From Acidobacteriota bacterium (GTDB lineage: Bacteria; Acidobacteriota; Blastocatellia; Pyrinomonadales; Pyrinomonadaceae): a DNA stretch of 64,000 bases. The notes beneath the pieces are model-generated. The model searched no databases and was not told the DNA's origin. It was given only the letters and a program-made list of their open reading frames with translations. This document shows, one piece after another, positions 1 through 7,508 of this stretch. Location: NCBI GenBank assembly GCA_018269075.1, contig JAFDVJ010000008.1, positions 1 through 64,000 of the forward strand, given 5' to 3'. Every line of letters starts with the position of its first letter. The first letter of the stretch is position 1. A program made the translations under genes and the position numbers.

Positions 1-25
1 TCCGTCAATAAAATATTCCTTAAAA

Positions 26-220
26 GCCCGTGAAACGGGCGATAGATAATAGCCACGGGGGCAGCCCGTGGTCAGGCCGCAATATCGAACCGAGCCCGTG
101 AACCGGGCGACAGAGCGGCGCGGCGCATTCGTTTTCTGTCGCCCGCTTCGGGGCTTTAATTCATCGGTGCTTTCTACAGGCTCGCGCCTGTAGCTATACT
201 CTGCCGCCTGTTCCACAGGC
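26..220. repeat. cluster of REP-like palindromes
   Basis: The first 390 bases contain no convincing gene. They hold five short perfect or near-perfect palindromes: 26-40 (GCCCGT-gaa-ACGGGC), 53-71 (CCACGGG and CCCGTGG), 94-108 (GCCCGT-gaa-CCGGGC), 174-193 (CTACAGG and CCTGTAG) and 206-220 (GCCTGT-tcc-ACAGGC). A related one, CAGGGC-cgc-GCCCTG, lies at 4227-4241. The layout resembles bacterial REP elements, which are often mobilised by RAYT (TnpA-REP) proteins; none is encoded in this window. 221-390 shows nothing more than a possible 5' leader for the next gene. Confidence 0.6.
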
Positions 221-390
221 TCAATTCGGAATGATTGTCGGATTTATTTTTCAAAGACCATAAGCTAGTGGCAATTGATCGAAAATCTTCGATCCGGAAT
301 TACTTTTGGTTCACTTTCAAAGATTTTTCCCGACCTGCACAAACGAGCAGGCGACAGCCCGCGCCGATTCGCGGTAAATTATAAAAGCAG

Positions 391-1065
391 ATGATTCAAC
401 CCCTTGAAATTTCGACTGAACCGGGCGTTTCGTTCCTGCGTGTCGTGATTATCGAAGACCTGCGGGAAATTCGCGAAGGCCTCGCGGCGCTGATCAGCGG
501 CACGCGCGGCTACCGGTGCGTCGCGTCCTACGGGATGATGGAGACGGCGCTCGCGCGGATCGCCGGCGACCGGCCCGACATCATCCTGACCGATCTCGGC
601 CTGCCCGGTATGTCGGGCATCGAAGGCATCGAGCATCTGCGGAAGATATTTCCCGAAACGCCGATCGTCGCGCTGACGATCTACGACAACGACCGGCAGA
701 TCTTCGACGCCCTCTGCAGCGGAGCAAACGGCTACCTCCTCAAAAACACGCCGCCGGCGCGGCTTCTCGAAGCTTTGCAGGAAGCCGCCGCCGGCGGCGC
801 GCCGATGTCGCCCCAGATCGCCGCCCGCGTCGTCCGCCTGTTCCGCGAGTTCCGGCCGCCCGAGTCGTCCGACTACCGCCTGACGCCGCAGGAGACGGAG
901 CTTCTTAAACTCCTCATCGAAGGCCATCACAAAAAGACCGCCGCGCGCGAGCTGGGAATTTCGTTTCATACCGTCTCGTTCCATCTCAAGAACATCTACG
1001 AAAAGCTTCAGGTCCATTCGAAAACCGAGGCCGTCGCCAAGGCCCTGCGCGAGAAATTAGTGTAA
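391..1065 (+). CDS. NarL/FixJ-family response regulator
   Basis: This 224-residue protein is a typical two-component response regulator. The N-terminal receiver domain spans about residues 15-135. It has the acidic pair E22-D23, the phosphoacceptor D68 in ILTDLGLPGMSG and the conserved lysine near K118. A LuxR-type helix-turn-helix follows at about residues 163-220 (LTPQETELLKLL, then the recognition helix near HTVSFHLKNIYEKL). Phosphorylation by a sensor kinase would be expected to drive dimerisation and DNA binding. No histidine kinase is encoded nearby, so it is an orphan here. The shine-dalgarno is weak (AGCAG). It may control the secreted repeat proteins downstream, but that is only positional inference. 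Confidence 0.93.
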   Translation: MIQPLEISTEPGVSFLRVVIIEDLREIREGLAALISGTRGYRCVASYGMMETALARIAGDRPDIILTDLGLPGMSGIEGIEHLRKIFPETPIVALTIYDNDRQIFDALCSGANGYLLKNTPPARLLEALQEAAAGGAPMSPQIAARVVRLFREFRPPESSDYRLTPQETELLKLLIEGHHKKTAARELGISFHTVSFHLKNIYEKLQVHSKTEAVAKALREKLV

Positions 1066-1169
1066 AACCCCTTCGAAAAATCGCGACCTGCACACGAGAG
1101 CGGTTACGCCTGCCTTTACCTTCGGTTAAAAAATAATCAATCGAAGATTTTTCAAAGGCAGGTGTCGCT

Positions 1170-2531
1170 ATGTATTCGAAAAAAATTTTTTTTATGACGG
1201 TCTGCGCGATCTTTTTATTCGCCGGCCGCGCCGCATTGGCCGCGCCCGGCGATCTGGACCCGTCGTTCGGCGAAAACGGAACCGGATTGGTAATCACTCG
1301 GATCAATCATTCGGACGGCACCTACGGCGGGGCAGTCGCCTACGCTTCGGTCGTTCAGCCGGACGACAAGATCATTGCCGTCGGCAGCGTTGTTTCCTAT
1401 CAATACACAAATCCGGCCAGCTTAAATTACGACATCGCGCTGGTGCGTTACAACCCGGACGGAACGCTCGACAGCGATTTCGGCAGCGGCGGGAAAGTAG
1501 TCGTGCGCGTCAACTCCACTTCGATAGAAGAAGCCTTCGCCGTCGCGCTTCAGCCGGACGACAAAATCGTTGTAGCCGGTTATGCCACCGTGAAATATTC
1601 TTATTCCGGAACGCGCCGGTTTTTCGCGCTCTTTCGTTTTAATCCCGACGGCACGCCCGACTATTCATTCGGCATCGGCGGCAAAACTCTGACCGAAGGC
1701 TTTATCAGCGATTATCAAAATTCGGGCGCAATGATCCGCGCGCTGGTGATTCAGCCGGACGAGAAAATTCTCGCCGCCGGCATCGCCAAATCCGGCAGCG
1801 GCGATTACGGCCACACGCTGATTCGTTACAATTCGAACGGCTCGATAGACACCTCGTTTAACGGCGGCGTAAACGGCGGCAGAAAATTTTTCTACGTCGG
1901 CGGCAGTCAGAGTTTCGCTTATGCGGCGGCACAGCAATCAACCGGCGAAATAATTGTCGGCGGATACGCTCGAACAGCTTCTTTTTTTCGCAATACCGAT
2001 TTTTCGGCGATTCGCTTTAACTCACTCTATTCAGCGACGGGAATTATCGACTCGTCGGTTCTGACGCATTTCTTTGATGCCGCCGATGATCGCGCTTACG
2101 CTGTCGCCGTCCAGCCGGACGACAAGTTTATTCTCGCCGGAGAAACCGTCAACGCTTCTCCTGCCTACTCGGATTTCGCGCTTGCCCGCTACAACGCCGA
2201 CGGAACGCGGGACAACAGTTTCGGCTATCTCGGCCGAACGACGGCGGACATCGGCGGCTATAGTAACACCGCGTTCAGCGCGATGGTTCAGTCAGACGGC
2301 AAAATCGTCGCCGCCGGAAACAGCTACAACAGCGGTTGGAATTACATTTCGCTCGCTCGCTTTAATCCGGACGGCAGTTTGGATTTGAGCTTCGGGTCGG
2401 TTGGCCGAGTCATTGTTCTCGGTCTGGACGGGAGGGCGTTTTCGGTCAAAACTCAATCGGACGGCAGGATCATCACCGCCGGCACGGCAAATTCTTACGA
2501 AGGATTCGCGCTCGCCCGCTATGAAAATTAG
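1170..2531 (+). CDS. secreted delta-60 repeat protein
   Basis: The 453-residue product starts with a signal peptide (MYSKKIFFMTVCAIFLFAGR) cleaved near ALA-APGD. It then consists of about seven delta-60 repeats of some 55 residues each, recognisable by QPDDKIVVAGY, followed by ALVRYNPDGTLDSDFG and GGKV. Such repeats form beta-propeller-like folds in secreted proteins of Acidobacteriota, Planctomycetota and myxobacteria; the function is unknown. The ATG is preceded by AGGTG. The C-terminus ends in ALARYEN, and an almost identical ending occurs in the fragment at 3303-3530, so the gene has a partial local duplicate. Confidence 0.85.
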   Translation: MYSKKIFFMTVCAIFLFAGRAALAAPGDLDPSFGENGTGLVITRINHSDGTYGGAVAYASVVQPDDKIIAVGSVVSYQYTNPASLNYDIALVRYNPDGTLDSDFGSGGKVVVRVNSTSIEEAFAVALQPDDKIVVAGYATVKYSYSGTRRFFALFRFNPDGTPDYSFGIGGKTLTEGFISDYQNSGAMIRALVIQPDEKILAAGIAKSGSGDYGHTLIRYNSNGSIDTSFNGGVNGGRKFFYVGGSQSFAYAAAQQSTGEIIVGGYARTASFFRNTDFSAIRFNSLYSATGIIDSSVLTHFFDAADDRAYAVAVQPDDKFILAGETVNASPAYSDFALARYNADGTRDNSFGYLGRTTADIGGYSNTAFSAMVQSDGKIVAAGNSYNSGWNYISLARFNPDGSLDLSFGSVGRVIVLGLDGRAFSVKTQSDGRIITAGTANSYEGFALARYEN

Positions 2532-2562
2532 AAAGAATTATAAACCGGTGATTTCAGGTTCT

Positions 2563-2588
2563 CACAAACTTTAAGGTTTTCGAGGAAA
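2563..2588 (+). repeat. spacer repeat A, copy 1
   Basis: This 26-bp stretch just after the delta-60 stop codon (CACAAACTTTAAGG followed by TTTTCGAGGAAA) recurs exactly at 3560-3585 after the delta-60 fragment. A looser similarity extends upstream into the sequence after each stop codon, so it marks a duplicated 3' flank. Confidence 0.85.
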
Positions 2589-2627
2589 AAGCAGGGCTCG
2601 CCAATACCGAAACACGGTTCCGGGCCA

Positions 2628-2643
2628 CACATCCGAGCAGTTA
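2628..2643 (+). repeat. spacer repeat B, copy 1
   Basis: CACATCCGAGCAGTTA occurs exactly here and at 4207-4222. Looser relatives (CCTGCACA followed by CGAGCAG or CGAGAGCGG) occur near 334-351 and 1086-1102, upstream of the response regulator and the delta-60 gene. It may be duplicated leader sequence or a regulator site; nothing in the sequence decides between these. Confidence 0.6.
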
Positions 2644-2678
2644 AGTTCTTTATTTTCGACAATGAACAGGAGGGCGAA

Positions 2679-3284
2679 ATGGCTGATTTCAGATTTTTTA
2701 TTAAGCCGATGATTCAGGGCAAAAAGGGGATGGGGGAAATTATCTTCGGGGCAATGAATTTATTGACCGGCCCCGATTGGTTCGGAAAAGTGGTTAAACA
2801 TCCGAGCTGTAAATTCAAGAGTGTGAGCGGGTATCTGTATCCGAGCGCCGGGGTCGTTCAAAACCATGAACTGCTTGTCTACATCGTCCCCGGCCCGACG
2901 AAGATGGAGGGCAGCGTAGTTGCGTTAAAGGGCGGAGGACCGGGCAGCCTCACGCATGGAGGAAGAACCCTGATCGGCCGTGCCGACGGCGTTATCTGCG
3001 AAGTTTACTGGGCGAGCCTCGGACAGGACCTCAGCACGGATGTTACCGCTCTTGATCTATGCGGACGGATTTTTCACGAATTTATGCACTGCAAAATCGA
3101 TATTGATCCCCAGAAAGATCTACACCGCGACGGCGGCGGGGCGATTGCCGGACCTAATCCGCTCCGAAGCACCAAGCCGAATGATACAAACATCGCCCTG
3201 ATGGCTGCCCGACTGGCAAAGGAAGTGCCGCAGTTTACCGCCTTTCTGCCGAATGAGCGTCAGGTTTGGGAAAGCGGGATGTAA
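2679..3284 (+). CDS. small HExxH (putative zincin-like) protein
   Basis: I do not recognise this 201-residue protein as a named family. Residues 133-137 read HEFMH, a zinc-metallopeptidase HExxH motif, with H149 as a possible third ligand (HEFMH, eleven residues, H). The N-terminal part has glycine-rich and hydrophobic patches but no clear signal peptide. A strong Shine-Dalgarno (AGGAGG at 2669-2674) fixes the ATG. It sits between a complete delta-60 gene and a delta-60 fragment and is bracketed by duplicated spacer sequence, so it looks like acquired cargo. Peptidase activity is inferred from the motif alone. Confidence 0.7.
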   Translation: MADFRFFIKPMIQGKKGMGEIIFGAMNLLTGPDWFGKVVKHPSCKFKSVSGYLYPSAGVVQNHELLVYIVPGPTKMEGSVVALKGGGPGSLTHGGRTLIGRADGVICEVYWASLGQDLSTDVTALDLCGRIFHEFMHCKIDIDPQKDLHRDGGGAIAGPNPLRSTKPNDTNIALMAARLAKEVPQFTAFLPNERQVWESGM

Positions 3285-3302
3285 TTCCGGCGAAAAGCTT
3301 CT

Positions 3303-3530
3303 CCGATCGTCGCCGCGGGTTACAGCAGGGTGGGTTCCGGAAAGCGATTTTCACTCGCCCGTTTTAATGAGGACGGCTCAATGGATTTCGGCTTCGGCGT
3401 GTTCGGTCAAGTCATGACTTCATTCGGGAACGATGCGGAGATTTATTCGATCAACGCTCAATCGGACGGCAGGATCGTCGCGGTCGGCCAAGCGCAGTAC
3501 GTTTTCGCGCTCGCCCGCTACGAGAACTAG
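3303..3530 (+). pseudogene. C-terminal fragment of a delta-60 repeat gene
   Basis: The reading frame 3303-3530 encodes the last one and a half delta-60 repeats (IVAAGYS, FSLARFNEDGSMDFGFG, QSDGRIVAVG) and ends FALARYEN like the complete gene upstream. There is no signal peptide and no proper start; only a GTG at 3330 could initiate. Homology begins abruptly about 19 bp after the stop of the HExxH gene. It is most simply a truncated paralogue left by recombination or insertion of the HExxH gene. Confidence 0.8.
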
Positions 3531-3559
3531 AAAAATCGTCAAACGGCGATTCGGTATCA

Positions 3560-3585
3560 CACAAACTTTAAGGTTTTCGAGGAAA
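3560..3585 (+). repeat. spacer repeat A, copy 2
   Basis: Exact second copy of the 26-bp sequence at 2563-2588, again placed right after a delta-60 C-terminus and before a small unrelated gene. Confidence 0.85.
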
Positions 3586-3617
3586 TCCGATTTTCCGCAA
3601 AACGGGAGAATATCTGT

Positions 3618-4082
3618 ATGGCAGTTCTGGAAACAACACCCTGGAAACTCGAAACTTCCGAAGAAAGCAGCGTTTCGGTGCTGTTTTTCGGCTGGGGCGG
3701 CGGAAGTCTTTATTTAACGAACGATTCCACAAACGAGAAGCTCAAACTCAACTACGTTTTCGGCGGGGCCGGTCTAAGCAAAGGAACGATGATCAATCTC
3801 GCCGAATCGCTGACGACCGACCCGAGCGGCGGCTTTTCGAACGTCAAAGTGCTGCGGGGATTCGGCTTCGGCTCCTATCATTTTCCCTGCTTCGGCCGCA
3901 TCCATGTGATCGGGGCGACGGCCGGCATCTTTCAGCCGAGCTTCGTTTCGCATTCCGGGCTCTCTTTGTGCGTCGCGTTGTTCGGCGTCGTTCCGTTCGG
4001 CGGACTGGCGTTCTGGGGACGCTTCAATTCCATACTGCCGAGCGCCGGCCCGTCGGTTCTCGGGTGTCGTTTTTATATTTGA
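3618..4082 (+). CDS. small glycine-rich hypothetical protein
   Basis: This 154-residue protein is not recognised. It is rich in glycine and aromatic residues (FGWGGGSLYLTN, VFGGAGLSKG, LRGFGFGSYHFPCFG) and has hydrophobic stretches in its C-terminal half (about residues 95-140). It has no signal peptide. The ATG follows GGGAGA at good distance, which supports expression. Like the HExxH gene, it follows a delta-60 C-terminus plus spacer repeat A, so the two may be alternative cargo genes in the same slot. The rest of the spacer to the IS (4083-4269) has repeat B copy 2 and one REP-like palindrome. Confidence 0.6.
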   Translation: MAVLETTPWKLETSEESSVSVLFFGWGGGSLYLTNDSTNEKLKLNYVFGGAGLSKGTMINLAESLTTDPSGGFSNVKVLRGFGFGSYHFPCFGRIHVIGATAGIFQPSFVSHSGLSLCVALFGVVPFGGLAFWGRFNSILPSAGPSVLGCRFYI

Positions 4083-4206
4083 AAGGGATCGGGCCGATCG
4101 GAAGAATGTCCGCCGAACGGGCCAAAAGAGTGAAGGCCGGAAAGATTGTCAGCAGTCGGAAGTCGTCGCCGATATTCTCGCGGCCGGTCCCGAAACCTCA
4201 CCTGCA

Positions 4207-4222
4207 CATCCGAGCAGTTATT
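4207..4222 (+). repeat. spacer repeat B, copy 2
   Basis: Exact second copy of CACATCCGAGCAGTTA (first at 2628-2643), followed by a REP-like palindrome at 4227-4241. Confidence 0.6.
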
Positions 4223-4269
4223 TACAGGGCCGCGCCCTGCTATAAACGTTTCTGCGACTAAACAATCAT

Positions 4270-5565
4270 CAGTAGATCACGAAATAGATATTTGAAAATA
4301 AAGACGCTGATTTCGTAGATAATCTTTAGTAGAGACTTTTATTTACAGGAGATTATCTATATGTGTCAGCGTCAATCTAAAGATATAACATCTCTTTTGA
4401 GTGAACAAGCGCATCGCTTTCTGCTCAAGGTTTTGAAACAATATCTGCCTTTGAATCTGGGCGGCTACAAACTCGGTGAGGATTTGTTCTGGAGCGTGCT
4501 GCTGCTGGCCAGTGTCACGCAGACGACCATTGAAGCCGTTTGTCAGCAGTTGAGCGGGACGATTTCCGGGAATCGGTTTCGTGAGCATCTGGCGGATCAA
4601 CTGGCCGCCGGCGTGATGCCGGTCGAGCGTCTCAAAGAGCGGCTGCAAAGGGCTTTGCAGGCCGGCTTGCCGAAGAAGGTCAAACAGCAGTTAAGCCGGC
4701 AGGCGTGGGAGGTGGCCGGCGATTGGGTCGAGATTCCCTATTACGGGAAAGCGGCCGCTGATGACCAGTGGGTGCGGCGTGGGGCGGCCAAAGCCGGGAC
4801 GACGCATTTTTATTGTTATGCGAGTTTGACGATCATTTACCGGCGGCATCGCTATACGCTGGCGTTGACGCTGGTGAGAGGCCGCGAAGCACTGGTTGAA
4901 GTGGTCAAACGGTTGATCGGGCAGGTGCGCGCATTCGGACTGCGGTTGAAGTCGCTGCTGTTGGACAAAGCGTTCGGCGTGATTGAAGTGATGCGTTATC
5001 TGTTGCGGCGGCGGATTGCCTACATTATCGCTTTGGCGCAGCGCGGCGGCGCGGGCGGGATCAGGAAGTTGTGTCGCGGGCGGCGCTCTTACTGCACGAC
5101 GCATCAGTTTGCAAGCGCCAAAGCGGGGCGGCTGAAAGTGCGGGTGGCGGTGGTTTGTAAATATTCGAAAAAGGGTTACCGGCATCCGGGAGTGCGTAAT
5201 TTTTGTTATGCGGTCAACGGACTCGGAAAGATCAAGGCGAGCGCGGTCTATAAGTGGTATCGGCGGCGATTTGCGATTGAAAGCGGGTACCGGCAAATGC
5301 ATCAGACGCGAGCGCGAACGGCGAGCAAACAGGTGCGGGTGAGATTGCTGCTGGTCGGACTGGCGATATTGATCGTCAATGTTTATGTGATGATACGACG
5401 GGTGGCGATCAAAATCAGCGGGAACGGCGAGCGTCAACGCCGGATCAAACTGACGCTCAAAGACATCTGCGAGGAACTGAAGGAATACATCGGTCAGAAA
5501 CTGGGAGCAAAGCGCAAGATCTATTGCCGCGATGTAGTTTTGTATCGCAGTTTCGTGATCTACTG
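4270..5565 (+). mobile_element. intact insertion sequence, IS4/ISH3-like
   Basis: A 1296-bp element bounded by perfect 15-bp terminal inverted repeats: CAGTAGATCACGAAA at 4270-4284 and its reverse complement at 5551-5565. It is flanked by a 5-bp direct repeat ATCAT at 4265-4269 and 5566-5570, the expected target-site duplication. It carries one transposase gene. Size, 5-bp duplication and transposase motifs fit the ISH3 group of the IS4 superfamily. Perfect ends and an intact gene suggest recent, possibly active transposition. It landed 23 bp upstream of the start codon at 5589, leaving only the ribosome-binding site of that gene. Confidence 0.93.
4316..4359 (+). promoter_or_regulatory. translation-blocking hairpin of the transposase mRNA
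   Basis: TAGATAATCT (4316-4325) and AGATTATCTA (4350-4359) are perfect 10-bp complements, and the second arm ends one base before the transposase ATG. The Shine-Dalgarno AGGAG (4347-4351) lies at the loop edge and partly in the stem. In IS10 and IS50, such inside-end hairpins form only on read-through transcripts and limit transposition; the same role is inferred here. Confidence 0.6.
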
Positions 5566-5566
5566 A
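4361..5566 (+). CDS. IS4/ISH3-like DDE transposase
   Basis: The 401-residue transposase carries the DDE catalytic triad: first Asp in DWVEIPYYG, second Asp in LLLDKAFG, and Glu in the Y-2-R-3-E region WYRRRFAIESGYRQM near residue 310. The spacing and the IESGYR motif fit the ISH3 group. CAGGAGA lies ten bases before the ATG. The stop codon TGA (5564-5566) uses TG from the right IS end and A from the target duplication, so termination depends on the flanking base. The frame is intact. Confidence 0.93.
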   Translation: MCQRQSKDITSLLSEQAHRFLLKVLKQYLPLNLGGYKLGEDLFWSVLLLASVTQTTIEAVCQQLSGTISGNRFREHLADQLAAGVMPVERLKERLQRALQAGLPKKVKQQLSRQAWEVAGDWVEIPYYGKAAADDQWVRRGAAKAGTTHFYCYASLTIIYRRHRYTLALTLVRGREALVEVVKRLIGQVRAFGLRLKSLLLDKAFGVIEVMRYLLRRRIAYIIALAQRGGAGGIRKLCRGRRSYCTTHQFASAKAGRLKVRVAVVCKYSKKGYRHPGVRNFCYAVNGLGKIKASAVYKWYRRRFAIESGYRQMHQTRARTASKQVRVRLLLVGLAILIVNVYVMIRRVAIKISGNGERQRRIKLTLKDICEELKEYIGQKLGAKRKIYCRDVVLYRSFVIY

Positions 5567-5588
5567 TCATTGAAAGAGGGATTAAAAA

Positions 5589-6518
5589 ATGCGATTCGAT
5601 AAGGTCTTTTTGCGCTGTTTTGCTTTGGGCTTCTGCCTGCTCGTCACGTTCGCCGCCGCGCGCGCGCAGACGTCGGCGTTCAACTTTCAGGGCAAGCTCA
5701 ACGACGGCGGCAATGCGGCGAACGCCAACTACGATTTTCAGTTCAAGCTCTTCGACTCGCTGACCGGCGGCGGTCAGGTCAACTCGACGATCAGCCGCCC
5801 GAACCTGCAGGTCATTAACGGCGTCTTCTCGACGACGCTCGATTTCGGTCTGTCCGCGTTCGGGGAGAGCGGCCGTTTTCTCGAAATCTCCGTCCGGCCG
5901 GCGGGCAGTCCGAACGCTTACGTCGTTTTAGGCGCGCGCCAGCAGATCCTCGCCGTCCCGTTCGCGGTGCAGGCGTATGCCGCCAGCAGCGCACTGAGCG
6001 CGACCAATGCGGTCAGCGCGGCCATTGCGGACAATGCGACGAATGCGGCCAATTCGGCGGCGCTCGGCGGCGTCGCGGCCGGTAATTACGCGCGGCTCAA
6101 TTTCGCCAATACGGGCGATCTGACGGCGACTAACATGACGGCGCTCGGCGGCGTCACGATCGGCGGAAACACGCTTCAGCCCGACTCTTCGAACGGTCTT
6201 GTCAAAGCGATGATCAGCGTTCGAGGAGCGGCTGGCACTTTATCCATTGTCCGCTGCTACAACGGCGTAACCGGTCAGGCAACCGGGAATTGCGGGTTCA
6301 CACTAACCCGGCAATCGCCGGGCGTTTACAGCATCAATCTGGGATTCCCGGCCAATACCCGTTTTATATCGGTCACATGCAACAATGCGGTGTCCGCGCA
6401 GCTTTTTAATTTCGGCGCTAATTACAGATTTAACGGTAATAATCTTGAAGTCTTCACATTTATAACAAATTCTCCGAACGATACTACAGACAACGATTTT
6501 ATGGTCATCGTGTTTTAG
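5589..6518 (+). CDS. secreted protein, paralogue 1 of 3
   Basis: 309 residues with a signal peptide (about residues 1-26, ending AAARAQ). The first mature domain (SAFNFQGKLNDGGNAANANY to VVLGARQQILAVPFAVQ, about 27-140) is nearly identical to those of the next two genes. A low-complexity A/N/S stretch follows, then a divergent C-terminal half with FNGNNLEVFTF and a hydrophobic end (DFMVIVF). The family is common in acidobacterial genomes but has no known function; an envelope role is inferred. The IS upstream probably removed its native promoter; GAAAGAGG remains as ribosome-binding site. Confidence 0.8.
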   Translation: MRFDKVFLRCFALGFCLLVTFAAARAQTSAFNFQGKLNDGGNAANANYDFQFKLFDSLTGGGQVNSTISRPNLQVINGVFSTTLDFGLSAFGESGRFLEISVRPAGSPNAYVVLGARQQILAVPFAVQAYAASSALSATNAVSAAIADNATNAANSAALGGVAAGNYARLNFANTGDLTATNMTALGGVTIGGNTLQPDSSNGLVKAMISVRGAAGTLSIVRCYNGVTGQATGNCGFTLTRQSPGVYSINLGFPANTRFISVTCNNAVSAQLFNFGANYRFNGNNLEVFTFITNSPNDTTDNDFMVIVF

Positions 6519-6573
6519 CATGCGGGCGAACTTTACGAAGATTTTGGTATCCGTGCAAAAAACGAGGTTAACA

Positions 6574-7488
6574 ATGAAAATTCATCCGATCGGACCGGCG
6601 GCGCTTCTGTTGATTTTGTTTCTCCTGTCGACGGCCGCGTTCGCCCAAACGACGGCGTTTAACTTTCAGGGCCGGCTCAACGACGGCGGCAATGCGGCGA
6701 ACGCCAATTACGATTTTCAGTTCAAGCTCTTCGACGCGCTCGCGGGCGGCGCACAGGTCGGTCCGACGATCAACCAGTCGAACATGCAGGTCATCGGCGG
6801 CGTCTTCTCGACGACTTTGGATTTCGGCTCGAACGCGTTCGCCTCCGGCAATCGCTTTCTCGAAATCTCGCTGCGGCCGGCGGGCAGTTCGAACGCCTAC
6901 GTCGTGCTCGGCGCGCGCCAGCAGATCCTCGCCGTCCCGTTCGCGGTGCAGGCGACCGGCGCCGTCAACGCCCAGAACGCCGTCAACGCCCAGAACGCCG
7001 TCAACGCCCAGAACGCGACGAACGCGGCCACCGCCGTCAATGCGACGACGGCCCAGAACGCGCTCGCGCTCGGCGGGACGGCCGCCTCCGGCTATGCGCG
7101 CCTCGACGCGCCGAACGCGGGCGGCCTGCAGCTTTCCGGCAATGTCCAGCAGGATTCGAACGCCAACGGCCTGCCGAAGGCGATGGCCTACATCGCCGGC
7201 GTCGACGGCACGATCTTCCGCTGCTACAACGGCACGACCGGCTCGACGGTCGCGCCGTGCGGATTTACGGTGACGCGTCCATTAGGCGACGTCGGCGTCT
7301 ACCGGATCGATTTCGGCTTTCCGCTGGCCGGACGCTTCCCGCAGATCACGCCCGAATACTTCGTCGTCGGCGATTTCAACAAGGGCGCGAACTTCAAGTT
7401 CAACGGCAATTTTCTCGAAGTTTTCACTTTTATCTCCGGCAGCCCGAACGATACGGCGCGGGCCAATTTCGTCGTCTTTTTATATTAA
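6574..7488 (+). CDS. secreted protein, paralogue 2 of 3
   Basis: The frame is open from 6520, but the ATG at 6574 follows ACGAGG and begins a clean signal peptide (MKIHPIGPAALLLILFLLST, cleaved after AFAQ), so I start there (304 residues). The N-terminal domain matches paralogue 1. The linker contains three exact 18-bp units encoding AVNAQN (about 6961-7014), an expandable tract. The C-terminal half has IFRCYNGTTGS, CGFTVTRPLG and FNGNFLEVFTF. It lies in a tandem array with the same orientation and short gaps, probably one operon. Confidence 0.82.
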   Translation: MKIHPIGPAALLLILFLLSTAAFAQTTAFNFQGRLNDGGNAANANYDFQFKLFDALAGGAQVGPTINQSNMQVIGGVFSTTLDFGSNAFASGNRFLEISLRPAGSSNAYVVLGARQQILAVPFAVQATGAVNAQNAVNAQNAVNAQNATNAATAVNATTAQNALALGGTAASGYARLDAPNAGGLQLSGNVQQDSNANGLPKAMAYIAGVDGTIFRCYNGTTGSTVAPCGFTVTRPLGDVGVYRIDFGFPLAGRFPQITPEYFVVGDFNKGANFKFNGNFLEVFTFISGSPNDTARANFVVFLY

Positions 7489-7508
7489 TGATTAAAGCGA
7501 GGTCAACC

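Noticed and set aside
3968..4261. 97-codon + strand frame overlapping the glycine-rich gene
   Set aside because: Arginine-rich shadow of the real gene, running into spacer repeats.
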